Positions 48,986-58,153 of a stretch of 64,000 bases of DNA are shown piece by piece. Source of the DNA: an uncultured Collinsella sp. (GTDB lineage Bacteria > Actinomycetota > Coriobacteriia > Coriobacteriales > Coriobacteriaceae); the NCBI GenBank assembly GCA_900541645.1, contig UQKQ01000010.1, forward strand, positions 1-64,000, given 5' to 3'. The notes under the pieces are model-generated. The model was not told where the DNA came from, ran no database searches, and was given only the letters and a program-made list of their open reading frames with translations. The position numbers and the translations under genes were made by a program. How positions within the stretch are numbered: position 1 is the first letter of the stretch; each line of letters starts with the position of its first letter.

Positions 48986-50689
48986 TTATCCCAGCAGGCT
49001 CAGGCCCACGGAGACAAACGCCAGGATAACGCCGACGATGGACTCGCCGCCCAGCAGGCCGCTGGCAACGACCAGGCCCTGCTCCTGGAAGGCGGCGTCC
49101 TTGGCAGCCTTCTCCTCGTCAGAAAGACCAGCGGTGGCGTCGCGGTGTGCTGCCCACTTGTCGTAGGCGAGCTTGACGCAGGAGCCCAGGAATGCCGTGA
49201 GTGACATGTAGAACGGCAGGTACACGCCCAGGCCGATCATCATGGCCGGAATGCCGAGCCAGTACATGACGATGCCGGCGATAAAGCCGCCAACGAACCA
49301 CGGCACGCTCGGGATGCCCGAGACCATGGTGGCGACCACACTTGCCTGCGCGGCAACAAAGCTCTTGTCGGGGCCAAAGGCGTCCGGACCATAGGCGGTG
49401 ACGAGCGCGACCATGACGGCTGCGGCGACCAGGGCACCCACGATGCCGCCAATGGCCTGGCCGATCCACTGAGCACGCGGGTTGGTGCCCAGCACGGCGC
49501 CGGCCTTAAAGTCGTTCATGACGTCGCCCGCAAGGCCGCACGCCACGGCCACGATGCCGGCGATAAAGAACAGCTTGACCTGGGCGATCTGTGCGAAGGC
49601 GGCCACGATGAGCATAACGATGAGGCCAAAGATCTCCATGGGGTCGATGCCCGTCTGGCCGCAGCTCTGTGCGCTCATGATGGTGGTGACAAAGGTGAAC
49701 AGCGTGACGATGACGGCCGGAACGGGGCCAAGGTCGAGCACGATGGCGATGATCACGGCGATGGCGGCAGCGCCCAGGCCGATGATACCGGCGTCGAGCT
49801 TAAGGGAACCCGAGATGAGCGACTGCTCGTCGGTGTCGGTGGAGCTGTCGGCGGCGAGGCCGCGGACGATACCGGCGACCTGCGGCAGGATGTCCTTGAG
49901 GACGACGGCGACACCAAAGCCCATCATGAGGCCCATACCCAGGGACTTGACGATGCCCTGCGCAGTCACAACGTCGAACAGACCGGCAGCGGTGCCGCCC
50001 ACAATGATGCCAAAGTTGCCCAGCAGGGCGCCGGCAAACCAGAAGGCGACGGGGGCGAAGCCCACGAGGAAGCCGACGGAGAGCAGCATGGGCGAGTTGT
50101 AGATACCAAAGGTCACGCCGGGAATGTTGAGCGTGCACAGCATGCTGGGCACAATGCCCAGGGCGTCGCGCAGCACGCTATAGATGCCGGCGATGGCCAT
50201 GGAGCCAAAGAGCTGCTTGCCGGTCTTGCCGCCGGCCTCGGTCGCGCGCAGGGTCTGAGCTGCGGCGTTGCCAGTGGGGAACTCAAGCGCGGCGTCCACG
50301 ATAAAGTGACGGTGGATGAGTGCCGTGGCCAGCAGGCCCAGGATAGTGCCGGCGAGTGCCACGATAAACATGTCGAGCCAGCTGATCTGGTTGGCATAGC
50401 CCAGCATCCAGGCGCCCGGGATGGTAAACGCCAGACCGCCGGCGACCATGGCGCCTGCGGACATGATGGTGTGGGTGACGTTTGCCTCGTTGAGGCTGGC
50501 GTTGCCCATGAGCTTAAGGAAGAACAGCGAGATGACGGCAGCGAAGACGATTGGCCAGGGGAGTGCGCCCATCTTGAGGGCGGTGTAGGCCGAGCTTGCC
50601 GTGATGATCACGCAGCCAAGGACGCCGATGACGACGCCGCGCAGCGTGAGTTGCCCGCGCATCGAAGCGCGGTTCGAGGGATTGCTCAT
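48986..50689 (-). CDS. OPT family oligopeptide transporter
   Basis: This 567-residue membrane protein of the OPT/YSL family has about 14 helices. It takes up peptides or metal chelates by proton coupling, and the substrate cannot be told apart by sequence. Family segments include LTLRGVVIGVLGCVIITASSAYTAL at the N-terminus (shown in parts), FPTGNAAAQTLRA and SCGQTGIDPMEIFG. A 30-residue cytoplasmic loop lies near the C-terminus. The start is AUG 50689 after AAAGGAG. The leader (about 50700-50760) can fold as a GC-rich hairpin (cttccc...gggaag). Confidence 0.92.
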   Translation of the reverse strand: MSNPSNRASMRGQLTLRGVVIGVLGCVIITASSAYTALKMGALPWPIVFAAVISLFFLKLMGNASLNEANVTHTIMSAGAMVAGGLAFTIPGAWMLGYANQISWLDMFIVALAGTILGLLATALIHRHFIVDAALEFPTGNAAAQTLRATEAGGKTGKQLFGSMAIAGIYSVLRDALGIVPSMLCTLNIPGVTFGIYNSPMLLSVGFLVGFAPVAFWFAGALLGNFGIIVGGTAAGLFDVVTAQGIVKSLGMGLMMGFGVAVVLKDILPQVAGIVRGLAADSSTDTDEQSLISGSLKLDAGIIGLGAAAIAVIIAIVLDLGPVPAVIVTLFTFVTTIMSAQSCGQTGIDPMEIFGLIVMLIVAAFAQIAQVKLFFIAGIVAVACGLAGDVMNDFKAGAVLGTNPRAQWIGQAIGGIVGALVAAAVMVALVTAYGPDAFGPDKSFVAAQASVVATMVSGIPSVPWFVGGFIAGIVMYWLGIPAMMIGLGVYLPFYMSLTAFLGSCVKLAYDKWAAHRDATAGLSDEEKAAKDAAFQEQGLVVASGLLGGESIVGVILAFVSVGLSLLG

Positions 50690-50813
50690 ATAGAACTCCT
50701 TTGCGTATATCCGCTTCCCCCGGGAGCGCCGCTACGGATACGGCGCGGGAAGTCGGGTTACCAAGGGCCGCCGCGTGAGCTCGCAAACGACCGCGCACCA
50801 GTATAGCCGCAAG

Positions 50814-50835
50814 CCAGTCATTTTGGGATGACTGG
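50814..50835. promoter_or_regulatory. Inverted repeat between divergent OPT and coaX genes
   Basis: The perfect arms ccagtcat / atgactgg surround a six-base loop. Because both neighbours start here, a terminator makes little sense and an operator is more likely. Confidence 0.4.
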
Positions 50836-50881
50836 TTTAGGTAGGCGATATACTGCTGGACAGACGAAAGGAGCGCCGACG

Positions 50882-51733
50882 ATGCTTAATGGGTGCGCAT
50901 ATATATTGACGGTCGACGTGGGTAACACGTTCATTCGCTTTGGCCTGTTTGCCGAGGATTCGGCCGCGGCGCAGGAGCGCCCGCTCGCGACGTGCGAGAT
51001 CACGACGCCGTCGAGCATTACGGCCGACGAAGCGCGTATGCGTCTCGCGCAGGTCACGGCCGCGCTGGCGGCCGATGCGGGCATGCCGGGCGCGCTTGTG
51101 CCCACGGCTGCCGTGCTGAGCTGTGTGGTCCCGGCGCTCGAGCGCCCGTGGAAGGCAGCACTTTCCCGTACCTGCACGGGGCGCGTGCTCACGGTGGGGC
51201 CGGGCCTCAAGACCGGTATGCCCGTGCACTACGACGATCCAGCAGAGATCGGTCCCGACCGCATCGCCGACGCCGTGGCGGCACGCGCCGTCTACGGCTC
51301 TCCCTGCATCGTGATCGACTTGGGTACCACGACCAATATCGAGGTCATCGACGCGCGCGGCACCTTTGTGGGCGGCGTCATCGCGCCGGGTCTGGCGCTT
51401 GGCGCCCGCTCGCTTTCGGCTGCTGCGGCGCGTCTGCCGCAGGTCGAGCCCTCGGCACCCACGCATGTGATCGGTCGCAACACGCGCGAGGCCATGCGTT
51501 CGGGCGTGGTTCTGGGCGAGGTGGCCCGCATCGACGGCATGCTCGACATGGTGCTCGCCGAGATGCGCGCGACCAAGGCCGCGGGGGAGGGCGACGTGCC
51601 CATCGTCATTACCGGCGACGATGCCGAGGCGCTCGCGTCGCTGGTCGGCCACAGCCTGACGGTAGACGACGCGCTGACGTTGCGAGGACTCGCCGAGCTC
51701 TACCGCATCAACCAAAAGCCCCGCCGCGTGTAA
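50882..51733 (+). CDS. coaX: Type III pantothenate kinase
   Basis: This 283-residue ASKHA-fold kinase phosphorylates pantothenate, the first step of coenzyme A synthesis. Motifs seen: the phosphate loop ILTVDVGNTFIRFGLF at the N-terminus, GPDRIADAVAA (pantothenate-binding GxDR), IDLGTTTNIEVID and GGVIAPGLALGARSL, and a late ITGDDAEAL. Type III kinases lack sequence similarity to CoaA. AUG 50882 follows GAAAGGAG. The dCMP deaminase gene follows after 85 bases. Confidence 0.94.
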   Translation: MLNGCAYILTVDVGNTFIRFGLFAEDSAAAQERPLATCEITTPSSITADEARMRLAQVTAALAADAGMPGALVPTAAVLSCVVPALERPWKAALSRTCTGRVLTVGPGLKTGMPVHYDDPAEIGPDRIADAVAARAVYGSPCIVIDLGTTTNIEVIDARGTFVGGVIAPGLALGARSLSAAAARLPQVEPSAPTHVIGRNTREAMRSGVVLGEVARIDGMLDMVLAEMRATKAAGEGDVPIVITGDDAEALASLVGHSLTVDDALTLRGLAELYRINQKPRRV

Positions 51734-51818
51734 AAGTGAGGGCGCCGGTGGGACAAACGCCCCCCACCTTTCACCTGCTACAATGGGTCAAACTATTGCG
51801 ATTACGGAGGTGTCTGCC

Positions 51819-52343
51819 ATGTCGGACGATCTTCATCAAACTTCGTCAGGCAAGCGCCTGGACGTCATTAGCTGGGACGAGTTCTTTATGAGCGTGGCCA
51901 TCGCCGCACAGCGCCGCAGCAAGGACCCCAACACGCAGGTGGGTGCGTGCATCGCCAGCACCAACCACCGTATCCTTTCGGTGGGCTACAACGGTACGCC
52001 CTCGGCGCTCAACGACGACTTTTTCCCGTGGGGTACGAGCGACGACCCGCTGCAGGACAAGCACAACTACGTGGTCCATGCCGAGGCCAACGCCGTGCTC
52101 AACTACCGTGGCTCGCTCAAGGACCTCGAGGGTTCCACGGTCTACGTCACGCTGTTCCCGTGCCACGACTGCGCCAAGATTTTGGCGCAGGTGGGTGTGG
52201 GCGAGGTTGTCTACCTGGACAACAAGTACGCCGACACCGACGACGGCCGCATCAGCCGCCGCATTCTCGACTCCTGCGGTATTAGCTACCGCCAGGTTAT
52301 CGTCGATGTTCACATCGGTACCGAGGGGCAGGCTCAGCAGTAG
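51819..52343 (+). CDS. dCMP deaminase family protein
   Basis: This 174-residue zinc-dependent deaminase probably makes dUMP from dCMP for thymidylate synthesis. Zinc ligands and the proton shuttle are in VVHAEANAV (His87, Glu89) and FPCHDCAK. The N-terminal WDEFFMSVAIAAQRRSKDPNTQVG is typical of this family. A related ComE-type deaminase is less likely given the length. AUG 51819 was chosen because GGAGGTG lies just upstream. Confidence 0.92.
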   Translation: MSDDLHQTSSGKRLDVISWDEFFMSVAIAAQRRSKDPNTQVGACIASTNHRILSVGYNGTPSALNDDFFPWGTSDDPLQDKHNYVVHAEANAVLNYRGSLKDLEGSTVYVTLFPCHDCAKILAQVGVGEVVYLDNKYADTDDGRISRRILDSCGISYRQVIVDVHIGTEGQAQQ

Positions 52344-52515
52344 CGCGTGACAATGCCAGCTGGTAACAACAGGCAGCTAAAAGATCCCCGTCCCAAATTG
52401 ACTGCTCGTGAAAGTCGTGTCCGCGCGCATGGATGGCTCGTGAGCGGGTACATGGCTGTAGTAACATAGCCCCTGTCCGCGGGCGTGCCCGCGTTATTGT
52501 GAGAAAGGAGCCCCT

Positions 52516-52794
52516 GTGGCTGTTAACGAAGAGCTGCTTAAGAAGGTTCTTGAAGAGATTCGCCCCAACCTGCAGGCCGACGGCGGCGATATGGAGTATG
52601 TGGGTGTTGACGACGAGGGCGTCGTCAAACTGGAGCTGCAGGGTGCCTGCGCCGGCTGCCCTATGAGCGCGCTGACCCTGTCCATGGGTATCGAGCGTAT
52701 CCTCAAGGAGCATGTGCCCGGCGTTACCCGTGTCGAGCAGGTTAATGCCTCCGGCGAGACCGACGACCTGTACGACGAGTACGCGCCGTTCTAA
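52516..52794 (+). CDS. NifU-like Fe-S scaffold domain protein
   Basis: This 92-residue protein consists of one NifU C-terminal domain, with the cluster-binding Cys pair in GACAGCPMS and the family start IRPNLQADGGDMEY. It is probably a carrier of [4Fe-4S] clusters to target proteins. No SUF genes are adjacent. GUG 52516 follows AGAAAGGAG. Confidence 0.94.
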   Translation: MAVNEELLKKVLEEIRPNLQADGGDMEYVGVDDEGVVKLELQGACAGCPMSALTLSMGIERILKEHVPGVTRVEQVNASGETDDLYDEYAPF

Positions 52795-52903
52795 GATGCG
52801 AAAGCTGCGGACGGCATACTCCGCATAGACGTTACGCCCAAATATGCGGCTGCGAGCGCAAGGCCCGCGGCCGCATTTGTATGTAGGGAGTAGGAGGGTC
52901 GAC

Positions 52904-53725
52904 ATGCTCAACGACTTCTACCATATGCTTGATCCCGTCGCGATTTCGGCGGGGCCCATCACGATTTACTGGTATGGTCTGGCCTATGTGGTCGGTGCCC
53001 TGCTCACGGCGGTCGTCATGTACCGCACGCAGCGTCGCTGGGGCTTTAACATCACGATTGACGACCTGACGAGTGTCGTGGTCGGCGTGGTCTTTGGCCT
53101 TATCATCGGCGCCCGTCTGTTCTACGTCATTTTCTACGGCGACGGCTACTACTGGGCGCATCTGCTCGAGATCTTTGCCACCAACGAGGGCGGCATGAGC
53201 TTCCATGGCGGTTTGGTGGGCGGCATTATCGGCGGCATCATCGTGTGCCGCATGTATAAACTCGACGCATGGACTTTGGCAGACCTTGCCGTCATAGGCG
53301 CGCCGCTGGCCTTGTGCCTGGGCCGTTGTGCCAACTTTGTCAACGGTGAGCTGTGGGGCAAGCCGACCGATCTGCCCTGGGGCGTGGTCTTCGGTGGCAC
53401 CGCGGGCGATATGCCGCGTCATCCCTCCCAGCTCTACGAGGCATTTCTTGAGGGCATTGTGCTCTTTTGCATTCTGCAGGTGCTCAGCCGCAAAAAGCCG
53501 CTGCTGCCCCAGGGCACGTTTATGGGCGTGTTTGTGATGGGTTACGGCATCGTCCGCTTCCTCGTCGAGTTCGTGCGCGTGCCCGACGCCCAGCTTGGCT
53601 ATCTGCTGGGCGGCGTCATCACGATGGGTCAGCTGCTGAGCCTGCCGCTCGTAATCGCAGGACTGGCGCTCATCATCTTCGCCCGACACCGCAATCGCCC
53701 CCAGCGCATCTACCTCGACGCCTAG
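52904..53725 (+). CDS. lgt: Prolipoprotein diacylglyceryl transferase
   Basis: This 273-residue membrane enzyme transfers diacylglycerol to the lipobox Cys of lipoproteins, such as the binding protein at 29139-30134. It has seven predicted helices and the Lgt signature GRCANFVNGELWG, an N-terminal YWYGLAYVVG, SFHGGLVGG with the essential His, and PSQLYEA. AUG 52904 follows TAGGAGG; the frame runs further upstream without a start signal. Confidence 0.95.
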   Translation: MLNDFYHMLDPVAISAGPITIYWYGLAYVVGALLTAVVMYRTQRRWGFNITIDDLTSVVVGVVFGLIIGARLFYVIFYGDGYYWAHLLEIFATNEGGMSFHGGLVGGIIGGIIVCRMYKLDAWTLADLAVIGAPLALCLGRCANFVNGELWGKPTDLPWGVVFGGTAGDMPRHPSQLYEAFLEGIVLFCILQVLSRKKPLLPQGTFMGVFVMGYGIVRFLVEFVRVPDAQLGYLLGGVITMGQLLSLPLVIAGLALIIFARHRNRPQRIYLDA

Positions 53726-53737
53726 CCACCACATGTC

Positions 53738-53774
53738 ACCACAAGGGGGACAGGCACCTTTGTGGTGGTTTTGC
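53738..53774 (+). repeat. GGGACAGG-type hairpin, CACCACAA stem
   Basis: caccacaagggggacagg and cacctttgtggtg form the hairpin directly after lgt. The loop motif matches the other family members, but the stem is different. Confidence 0.7.
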
Positions 53775-53799
53775 CGGGCAACGATGACAGAACCGTAAC

Positions 53800-53852
53800 G
53801 TTTCCCCAGATAAAACCTGCTAAAATAAACCTGTCCCTTTTTGGCAGGTTTC
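53800..53852 (-). repeat. GGGACAGG-type hairpin repeat (copy 6, inverted)
   Basis: taaaacctgctaaaataaac, then ctgtccctttttggcagg, in minus orientation, immediately before the next gene's ribosome binding site. Confidence 0.8.
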
Positions 53853-53871
53853 TAGAAAGGCTATTCGGACT

Positions 53872-56055
53872 GTGAAGGATTCCGACCTCTCCGCAACGGC
53901 TGCGCGCGACGCCGCCCGCATCGTTTGGTTTAAGCGCTATCCCGCCAAGCAGACGCTCATCGCATTTTTGCTCGCGCTGTTGGCGACCACGGCGTTTTCC
54001 ATCGATCCCGCCCCGGTGTCGAGCAACGCAGTCTTGGCAATTGACCCCAAAGCCTCGGGCATGCTGTACGTGTGCTACGAGGTGCTCCTCTCGTTTGCCG
54101 GCCATACCGACGCGGTCATGCTGCTTGCGCTTGCCTGCCTGCTTACGCTGCCGTTTCGCTACGTATTCTTTGGCCGCGGTGACGCTTGGCGCCCGTCGGT
54201 CGTGCTGCCATCGCTGTTCTTTGCCGTTTGCATGGTGTTCGGCCGTAGCTACGACCTTACCGATTCGGCAGAGATTGTGCTGGGCGACAAGGCACGCGTT
54301 ATCTGCGCCTGGATTGGCGGCGCGGGCTGGATGCTTCTGGCGATTGTGGCCTTCTATCTGGCTTTTGAGTTTTTGGATTGGTTGAGCTCCCGCCGCATTC
54401 CGTTTTCCGAGGCGCACTTTGGCCGCATATGGCGTGTGGCTCACGCCGTGCTCTCGGTCCATCCCTTTGCCGGGCCCTTCCTGGTGCTTATGATCGCCTG
54501 GGCGCCCACGCTCATCGCTTCGCTGCCTGGCCTTTTTATGGGGGACACCGGCGCGCAGATTCGCCAGTGGTTCAACTATCCCAATGGCACGAGCGACTAC
54601 CTGCGCCTGCTCAACCCCAACGTGCTGCTCAACGGGCACCATCCCGTAGTGCACACGGCCATTATCGGCTCGTGCGTTCAACTGGGGCTTTCGCTGTTCA
54701 ACAGCGCTAACGCGGGCCTCATCATCTATACCTGCGCTCAATTTGTCATCACGGCTGCCTGCATGGCCTATTCCATTTCGTCGCTGCGCAAGCTGGGCGT
54801 GAGCCTGCCGGTTCGCGGTACGATCCTGCTGTTCTTTGCGTTTATGCCGATGTTCTCTAACTACGCGGCCCTGCTCACCAAAGACGTGCTCTTTGCCGAC
54901 GCGTTTTTGGTGCTGCTGGTACAGACCGTCAAGCTCGTGGCATGTGGCTTGCCCCGTCGTGATGCCAATGTCGAGCGAGCGGGCGAGAAAGCCCCCGTGC
55001 TCTTTGCGCGCCACGACTGGCTGTTGCTTGCGCTGGCTGCCATGGGTTCCACGTTTTTGCGCAATGGCGGCCTGGTCTTTCCGTTGGCGGCCTGCGTGAT
55101 TGCGGCGGCGTTTTGCGCATGGGATGTACATGTCGCTCGTCGTGCGGCTAAGCAGACGGGCACCGCGGTCTCATGCGCCACGCCGCGCTTCCGCTGGGTT
55201 GGCGTCCTCGCGGTGCTCGCACTCTGCCTTGCCTCTAATATGTACTTCACCAAGGTCTTTATGCCGGCGCACGACATCACGCCCGGCTCCAAGCGCGAAA
55301 TTCTCTCGATTCCGTTCCAGCAGACGGCTCGTTTTGTCCAAAAGCACGACGGCCTCAACTCGGGCGTCAACCCTACGGTTAAGGAGGACGGCACTATCGT
55401 GGAGGCACCCTGCGACGGTTTGGTGACCGATGAGGAGCGCGTCGTGATCGATCGCGTGCTCAAGTACGAGAACCTGGGCCGCCGCTACAACCCTGACAAG
55501 TCCGATGCCGTCAAGAACTGCTTTAACGAGTACGCCTCGCAGGAGGACATCGATGCCTATTTTGACGTATGGGCCCAGATGTTTAAGAAAGATCCCGAGT
55601 GCTATATTTCGGCGCTTATCAATAACTACTATGGTTATTTTTATCCGAGCGCGCGCGATGCCTGGGTCTACAGCACGGCGCGTAGTGCCGAGATCATGGC
55701 GCGTCCCGACAACCTCAAGTACTTCGACTTCCATCCGGTTGACAGCAACGTGGTGCGCTGGTGTGACCACCTGATCAATCTGTACCGTGTGGCGGTGCAG
55801 CGCATTCCGTTTATCTCGCTCACCATGAGCTCGGCCACCTATGTGTGGATCATGATCGCCGTGGTGGTCTACCTGCTGCGTCGTCATTCATGGCGTGCGC
55901 TGGCGATCTGGGTGCCGCTGTTGGGCGTGCTCGCTGTGTGCCTGATTGGCCCGTGCAACGGCTCGACCTACATGCGCTACCTGTATCCGGCCATCGCCTG
56001 CATGCCCTTCGCCATCGGCGCCACCATCACCCGCAGCGACCTCCTCTGGTCCTAA
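53872..56055 (+). CDS. Large polytopic membrane protein (DUF6020-like)
   Basis: This 727-residue protein has about 13 predicted membrane helices and a long extracellular segment near 490-620 (rich in Asp, Asn and Tyr) before the last helices. The layout (PGLFMGDTGAQIRQWF, then LLNGHHPVVHT, LLTKDVLFADAFLVLLV) matches the DUF6020 family, thought to resemble GT-C glycosyltransferases. An enzymatic role in wall or glycolipid assembly is plausible but unproven. The start is GUG 53872 with GAAAGG about ten bases upstream. Confidence 0.78.
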   Translation: MKDSDLSATAARDAARIVWFKRYPAKQTLIAFLLALLATTAFSIDPAPVSSNAVLAIDPKASGMLYVCYEVLLSFAGHTDAVMLLALACLLTLPFRYVFFGRGDAWRPSVVLPSLFFAVCMVFGRSYDLTDSAEIVLGDKARVICAWIGGAGWMLLAIVAFYLAFEFLDWLSSRRIPFSEAHFGRIWRVAHAVLSVHPFAGPFLVLMIAWAPTLIASLPGLFMGDTGAQIRQWFNYPNGTSDYLRLLNPNVLLNGHHPVVHTAIIGSCVQLGLSLFNSANAGLIIYTCAQFVITAACMAYSISSLRKLGVSLPVRGTILLFFAFMPMFSNYAALLTKDVLFADAFLVLLVQTVKLVACGLPRRDANVERAGEKAPVLFARHDWLLLALAAMGSTFLRNGGLVFPLAACVIAAAFCAWDVHVARRAAKQTGTAVSCATPRFRWVGVLAVLALCLASNMYFTKVFMPAHDITPGSKREILSIPFQQTARFVQKHDGLNSGVNPTVKEDGTIVEAPCDGLVTDEERVVIDRVLKYENLGRRYNPDKSDAVKNCFNEYASQEDIDAYFDVWAQMFKKDPECYISALINNYYGYFYPSARDAWVYSTARSAEIMARPDNLKYFDFHPVDSNVVRWCDHLINLYRVAVQRIPFISLTMSSATYVWIMIAVVVYLLRRHSWRALAIWVPLLGVLAVCLIGPCNGSTYMRYLYPAIACMPFAIGATITRSDLLWS

Positions 56056-56091
56056 TTTGGTGCAAAGGGGACAGGTTGCTTTGCACCAAAG
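56056..56091 (+). repeat. GGGACAGG-type hairpin, TTGGTGCAAA stem
   Basis: tttggtgcaaa and tttgcaccaaa enclose ggggacaggttgc. It starts at the stop codon of the DUF6020-like gene. This is a third stem sequence around the same loop. Confidence 0.75.
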
Positions 56092-56220
56092 GGTGGCATC
56101 ATCACGACGCCTTCATTTTGGGGTTTATCTCGCAGGCCAGTAGGTATATCATAACGACGTTTGTTTATATTGCCCGAGCATCTGCGCTGGGCTTTAGGTC
56201 GAAACCGATAGGAGACACGT

Positions 56221-57027
56221 ATGTCCGGACACTCTAAGTGGGCCACAACCAAGCATCGTAAGGGCGCGCAGGACGCCAAGCGTTCCGCCCTCTTCTCCAA
56301 GCTCAGCCGCAACATCACCGTTGCTGCCCGTCTCGGCGGTGACCCGCTGCCCGAGAACAACGCCAGCCTCGCCGCTGCCGTTGCCAAGGCCAAGGCTCAG
56401 TCCATGCCTAAGGACAAGATCAAGTCCGCTATCGACAAGGCTTTTGGTTCGGGTGCTGACGCCGCCGTCTACGAGAACATCGTGTACGAGGGCTACGGTC
56501 CCGCCGGTGTCGCCGTCTACGTCGACTGCCTGACCGACAACCGCAACCGTACCGCCGCCGATGTCCGTTCCGCTTTCTCCCACGCTGGTGGCAACCTGGG
56601 CACTTCCGGCTCCGTCGCCTTCCAGTTTGAGCGCAAGGGCCAGATCGTCGTTGCCAAGGAGATCCTGGACGAGAACGCCAAGAAGGAGACCATGATCGCC
56701 AACGGTGCTGCCGGTGACGAGGATGAGTTCATGATGGCCATTGCCGAGGCCGGTGGCGAAGACTACGAGGACGCCGGCGAGGAGTGGATCGTCTGGACTA
56801 CTGCCAACGAGGTCATGGCTGTCTCCAAGGCGCTCGAGGAGCAGGGCGTCCAGGTCAAGGGCTCCGAGACCACCATGGTCCCGACCACCCCGACCGAGGT
56901 CTCCGGCGCCGACGCCAAGAAGGTCCAGCGCCTCATCGACCGTCTTGAGGAGCTCGACGACGTCCAGGATGTTTACAGCACCATGGACATGACCGACGAG
57001 GTCATCGCTGCCCTCGAGGAGGAGTAG
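56221..57027 (+). CDS. yebC: YebC/PmpR family regulatory protein
   Basis: This 268-residue protein of the YebC family has the hallmark start MSGHSKWATTKHRKGAQDAK, then ISRNITVAAR-like and the acidic surface patches of the family. YebC proteins have been described as transcription regulators and, more recently, as translation factors that relieve ribosome stalling at prolines. It is about 20 residues longer than the E. coli form because of an acidic segment near 160-180. AUG 56221 follows AGGAGA. It is followed by a terminator. Confidence 0.95.
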   Translation: MSGHSKWATTKHRKGAQDAKRSALFSKLSRNITVAARLGGDPLPENNASLAAAVAKAKAQSMPKDKIKSAIDKAFGSGADAAVYENIVYEGYGPAGVAVYVDCLTDNRNRTAADVRSAFSHAGGNLGTSGSVAFQFERKGQIVVAKEILDENAKKETMIANGAAGDEDEFMMAIAEAGGEDYEDAGEEWIVWTTANEVMAVSKALEEQGVQVKGSETTMVPTTPTEVSGADAKKVQRLIDRLEELDDVQDVYSTMDMTDEVIAALEEE

Positions 57028-57096
57028 CGCCCGCACGGGTTAAGCCGTGCATATCTGGGCATAATGAAGCGAGCATGCAAGCCTCGTGGAATAGAT

Positions 57097-57138
57097 GAGC
57101 CGGATCCGCGTGCGTAGAGCACCGGACCCGGCTCTTTT
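57097..57138 (+). terminator. Terminator downstream of yebC
   Basis: The stem gagccggatccg with cggacccggctc (one mismatch) is followed by tttta. Confidence 0.85.
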
Positions 57139-57193
57139 ATAATGATGCGAACCGTTCTGCATTTCGAGAGCCGAGATTTGAAGGGAGCGCCGC

Positions 57194-57739
57194 GTGCGCG
57201 TACTCAAACGAGCCCTAGCGATCGTGTATCTTGCCGCCACCATCGTGGCACTGGGTACGCTTGTCTGCCAGTTTTGGGGGCCGTATACGTATCGCTTTAT
57301 GCTGCTGATGCGCGACCCCATGCCGCGCATCGTCGTGACGGCGTGCGCCGGCGTCGTGGCGATCGGCGTACTGCTGAGCTTTTTCCGCCTGATGTTCGCC
57401 CGTCGCGAACCGTCCTGCGTGCATCCGGCGGGGGAGCGCAATATCGAGGTTACCCTTGCGGCGCTTTCTTCGTGCGCCAGGGTTGCTGCCGAGCGCGACG
57501 ACCGCGTGATGGTCGAGCATGTCGAGGCTCGCGTCCAAGGCCCCGACGATTCGCACGTCCGTTTTAAGGTCGAGGCTATCGCGCTTGACGATAAGGACGT
57601 GGCATCTCTGGCTACCGCGATGCAGCAGCGCATCGAAGAAGCCTGCGATACCATGCTCGGCGCGCCGGGTACGACCGCGCGCGTCCGTTTTTTGCCGTCC
57701 AAGACTACCGTCCAGACCGTGGAGGCTTCCGGTGAGTGA
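57194..57739 (+). CDS. amaP: AmaP-like membrane anchor of the Asp23 system
   Basis: This 181-residue protein has two N-terminal membrane helices (about 8-28 and 46-66), then a soluble domain with a mixed alpha/beta pattern. It resembles AmaP, which holds Asp23/Gls24 proteins at the membrane in staphylococci. The operon partners support this: a DUF2273 gene overlaps its stop by eight bases, and an Asp23/Gls24 gene follows. The start is GUG 57194 after AAGGGAG. Confidence 0.82.
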   Translation: MRVLKRALAIVYLAATIVALGTLVCQFWGPYTYRFMLLMRDPMPRIVVTACAGVVAIGVLLSFFRLMFARREPSCVHPAGERNIEVTLAALSSCARVAAERDDRVMVEHVEARVQGPDDSHVRFKVEAIALDDKDVASLATAMQQRIEEACDTMLGAPGTTARVRFLPSKTTVQTVEASGE

Positions 57740-58109
57740 TACCAATCAAGATAAGACCGCTCGTACGCCGCGCCTGACGATTGACCAGAGCGCCGCACCG
57801 GCGAGCGAACCTGTTGATTCCAAAGCAGAAGCAACCGAGTTGCAAGACGCGGCAGCCGTGGATTTTGACGAGGCTATGGGTCTCATCAAGGGTACGGGCG
57901 CTGCCATCTGGAGCTATGCTGTGCGTCATCCCAACACCACGCTCGGTGCCGTCGCTGGCTTTATCCTCGCCGTGTTGGTGCTCACGCTCGGCCTGTGGGA
58001 CACGCTCGTCATTGCATTCTTCGTGCTGATCGGCGCTGTGATCGGCCAAATTCGCGACGGCGAGAACGGGATCGTCAACTTCTTCGGCCGTCTGTTTAGC
58101 GGCCGCTAA
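57732..58109 (+). CDS. DUF2273 family membrane protein
   Basis: This 125-residue protein has an N-terminal soluble tail and two close hydrophobic helices (about 70-108), ending GQIRDGENGIVNFFGRLF, which is the DUF2273 pattern. In Firmicutes such genes sit between amaP and asp23, as here. The GUG at 57732 overlaps the amaP stop and has GGAGG eight bases upstream. A longer reading frame starting at 57519 is a false extension into amaP. Confidence 0.85.
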   Translation: MSDTNQDKTARTPRLTIDQSAAPASEPVDSKAEATELQDAAAVDFDEAMGLIKGTGAAIWSYAVRHPNTTLGAVAGFILAVLVLTLGLWDTLVIAFFVLIGAVIGQIRDGENGIVNFFGRLFSGR

Positions 58110-58153
58110 TATGTATTCGACTGTCGCATCCGCGGCAGGCATAAGGAGGAACC

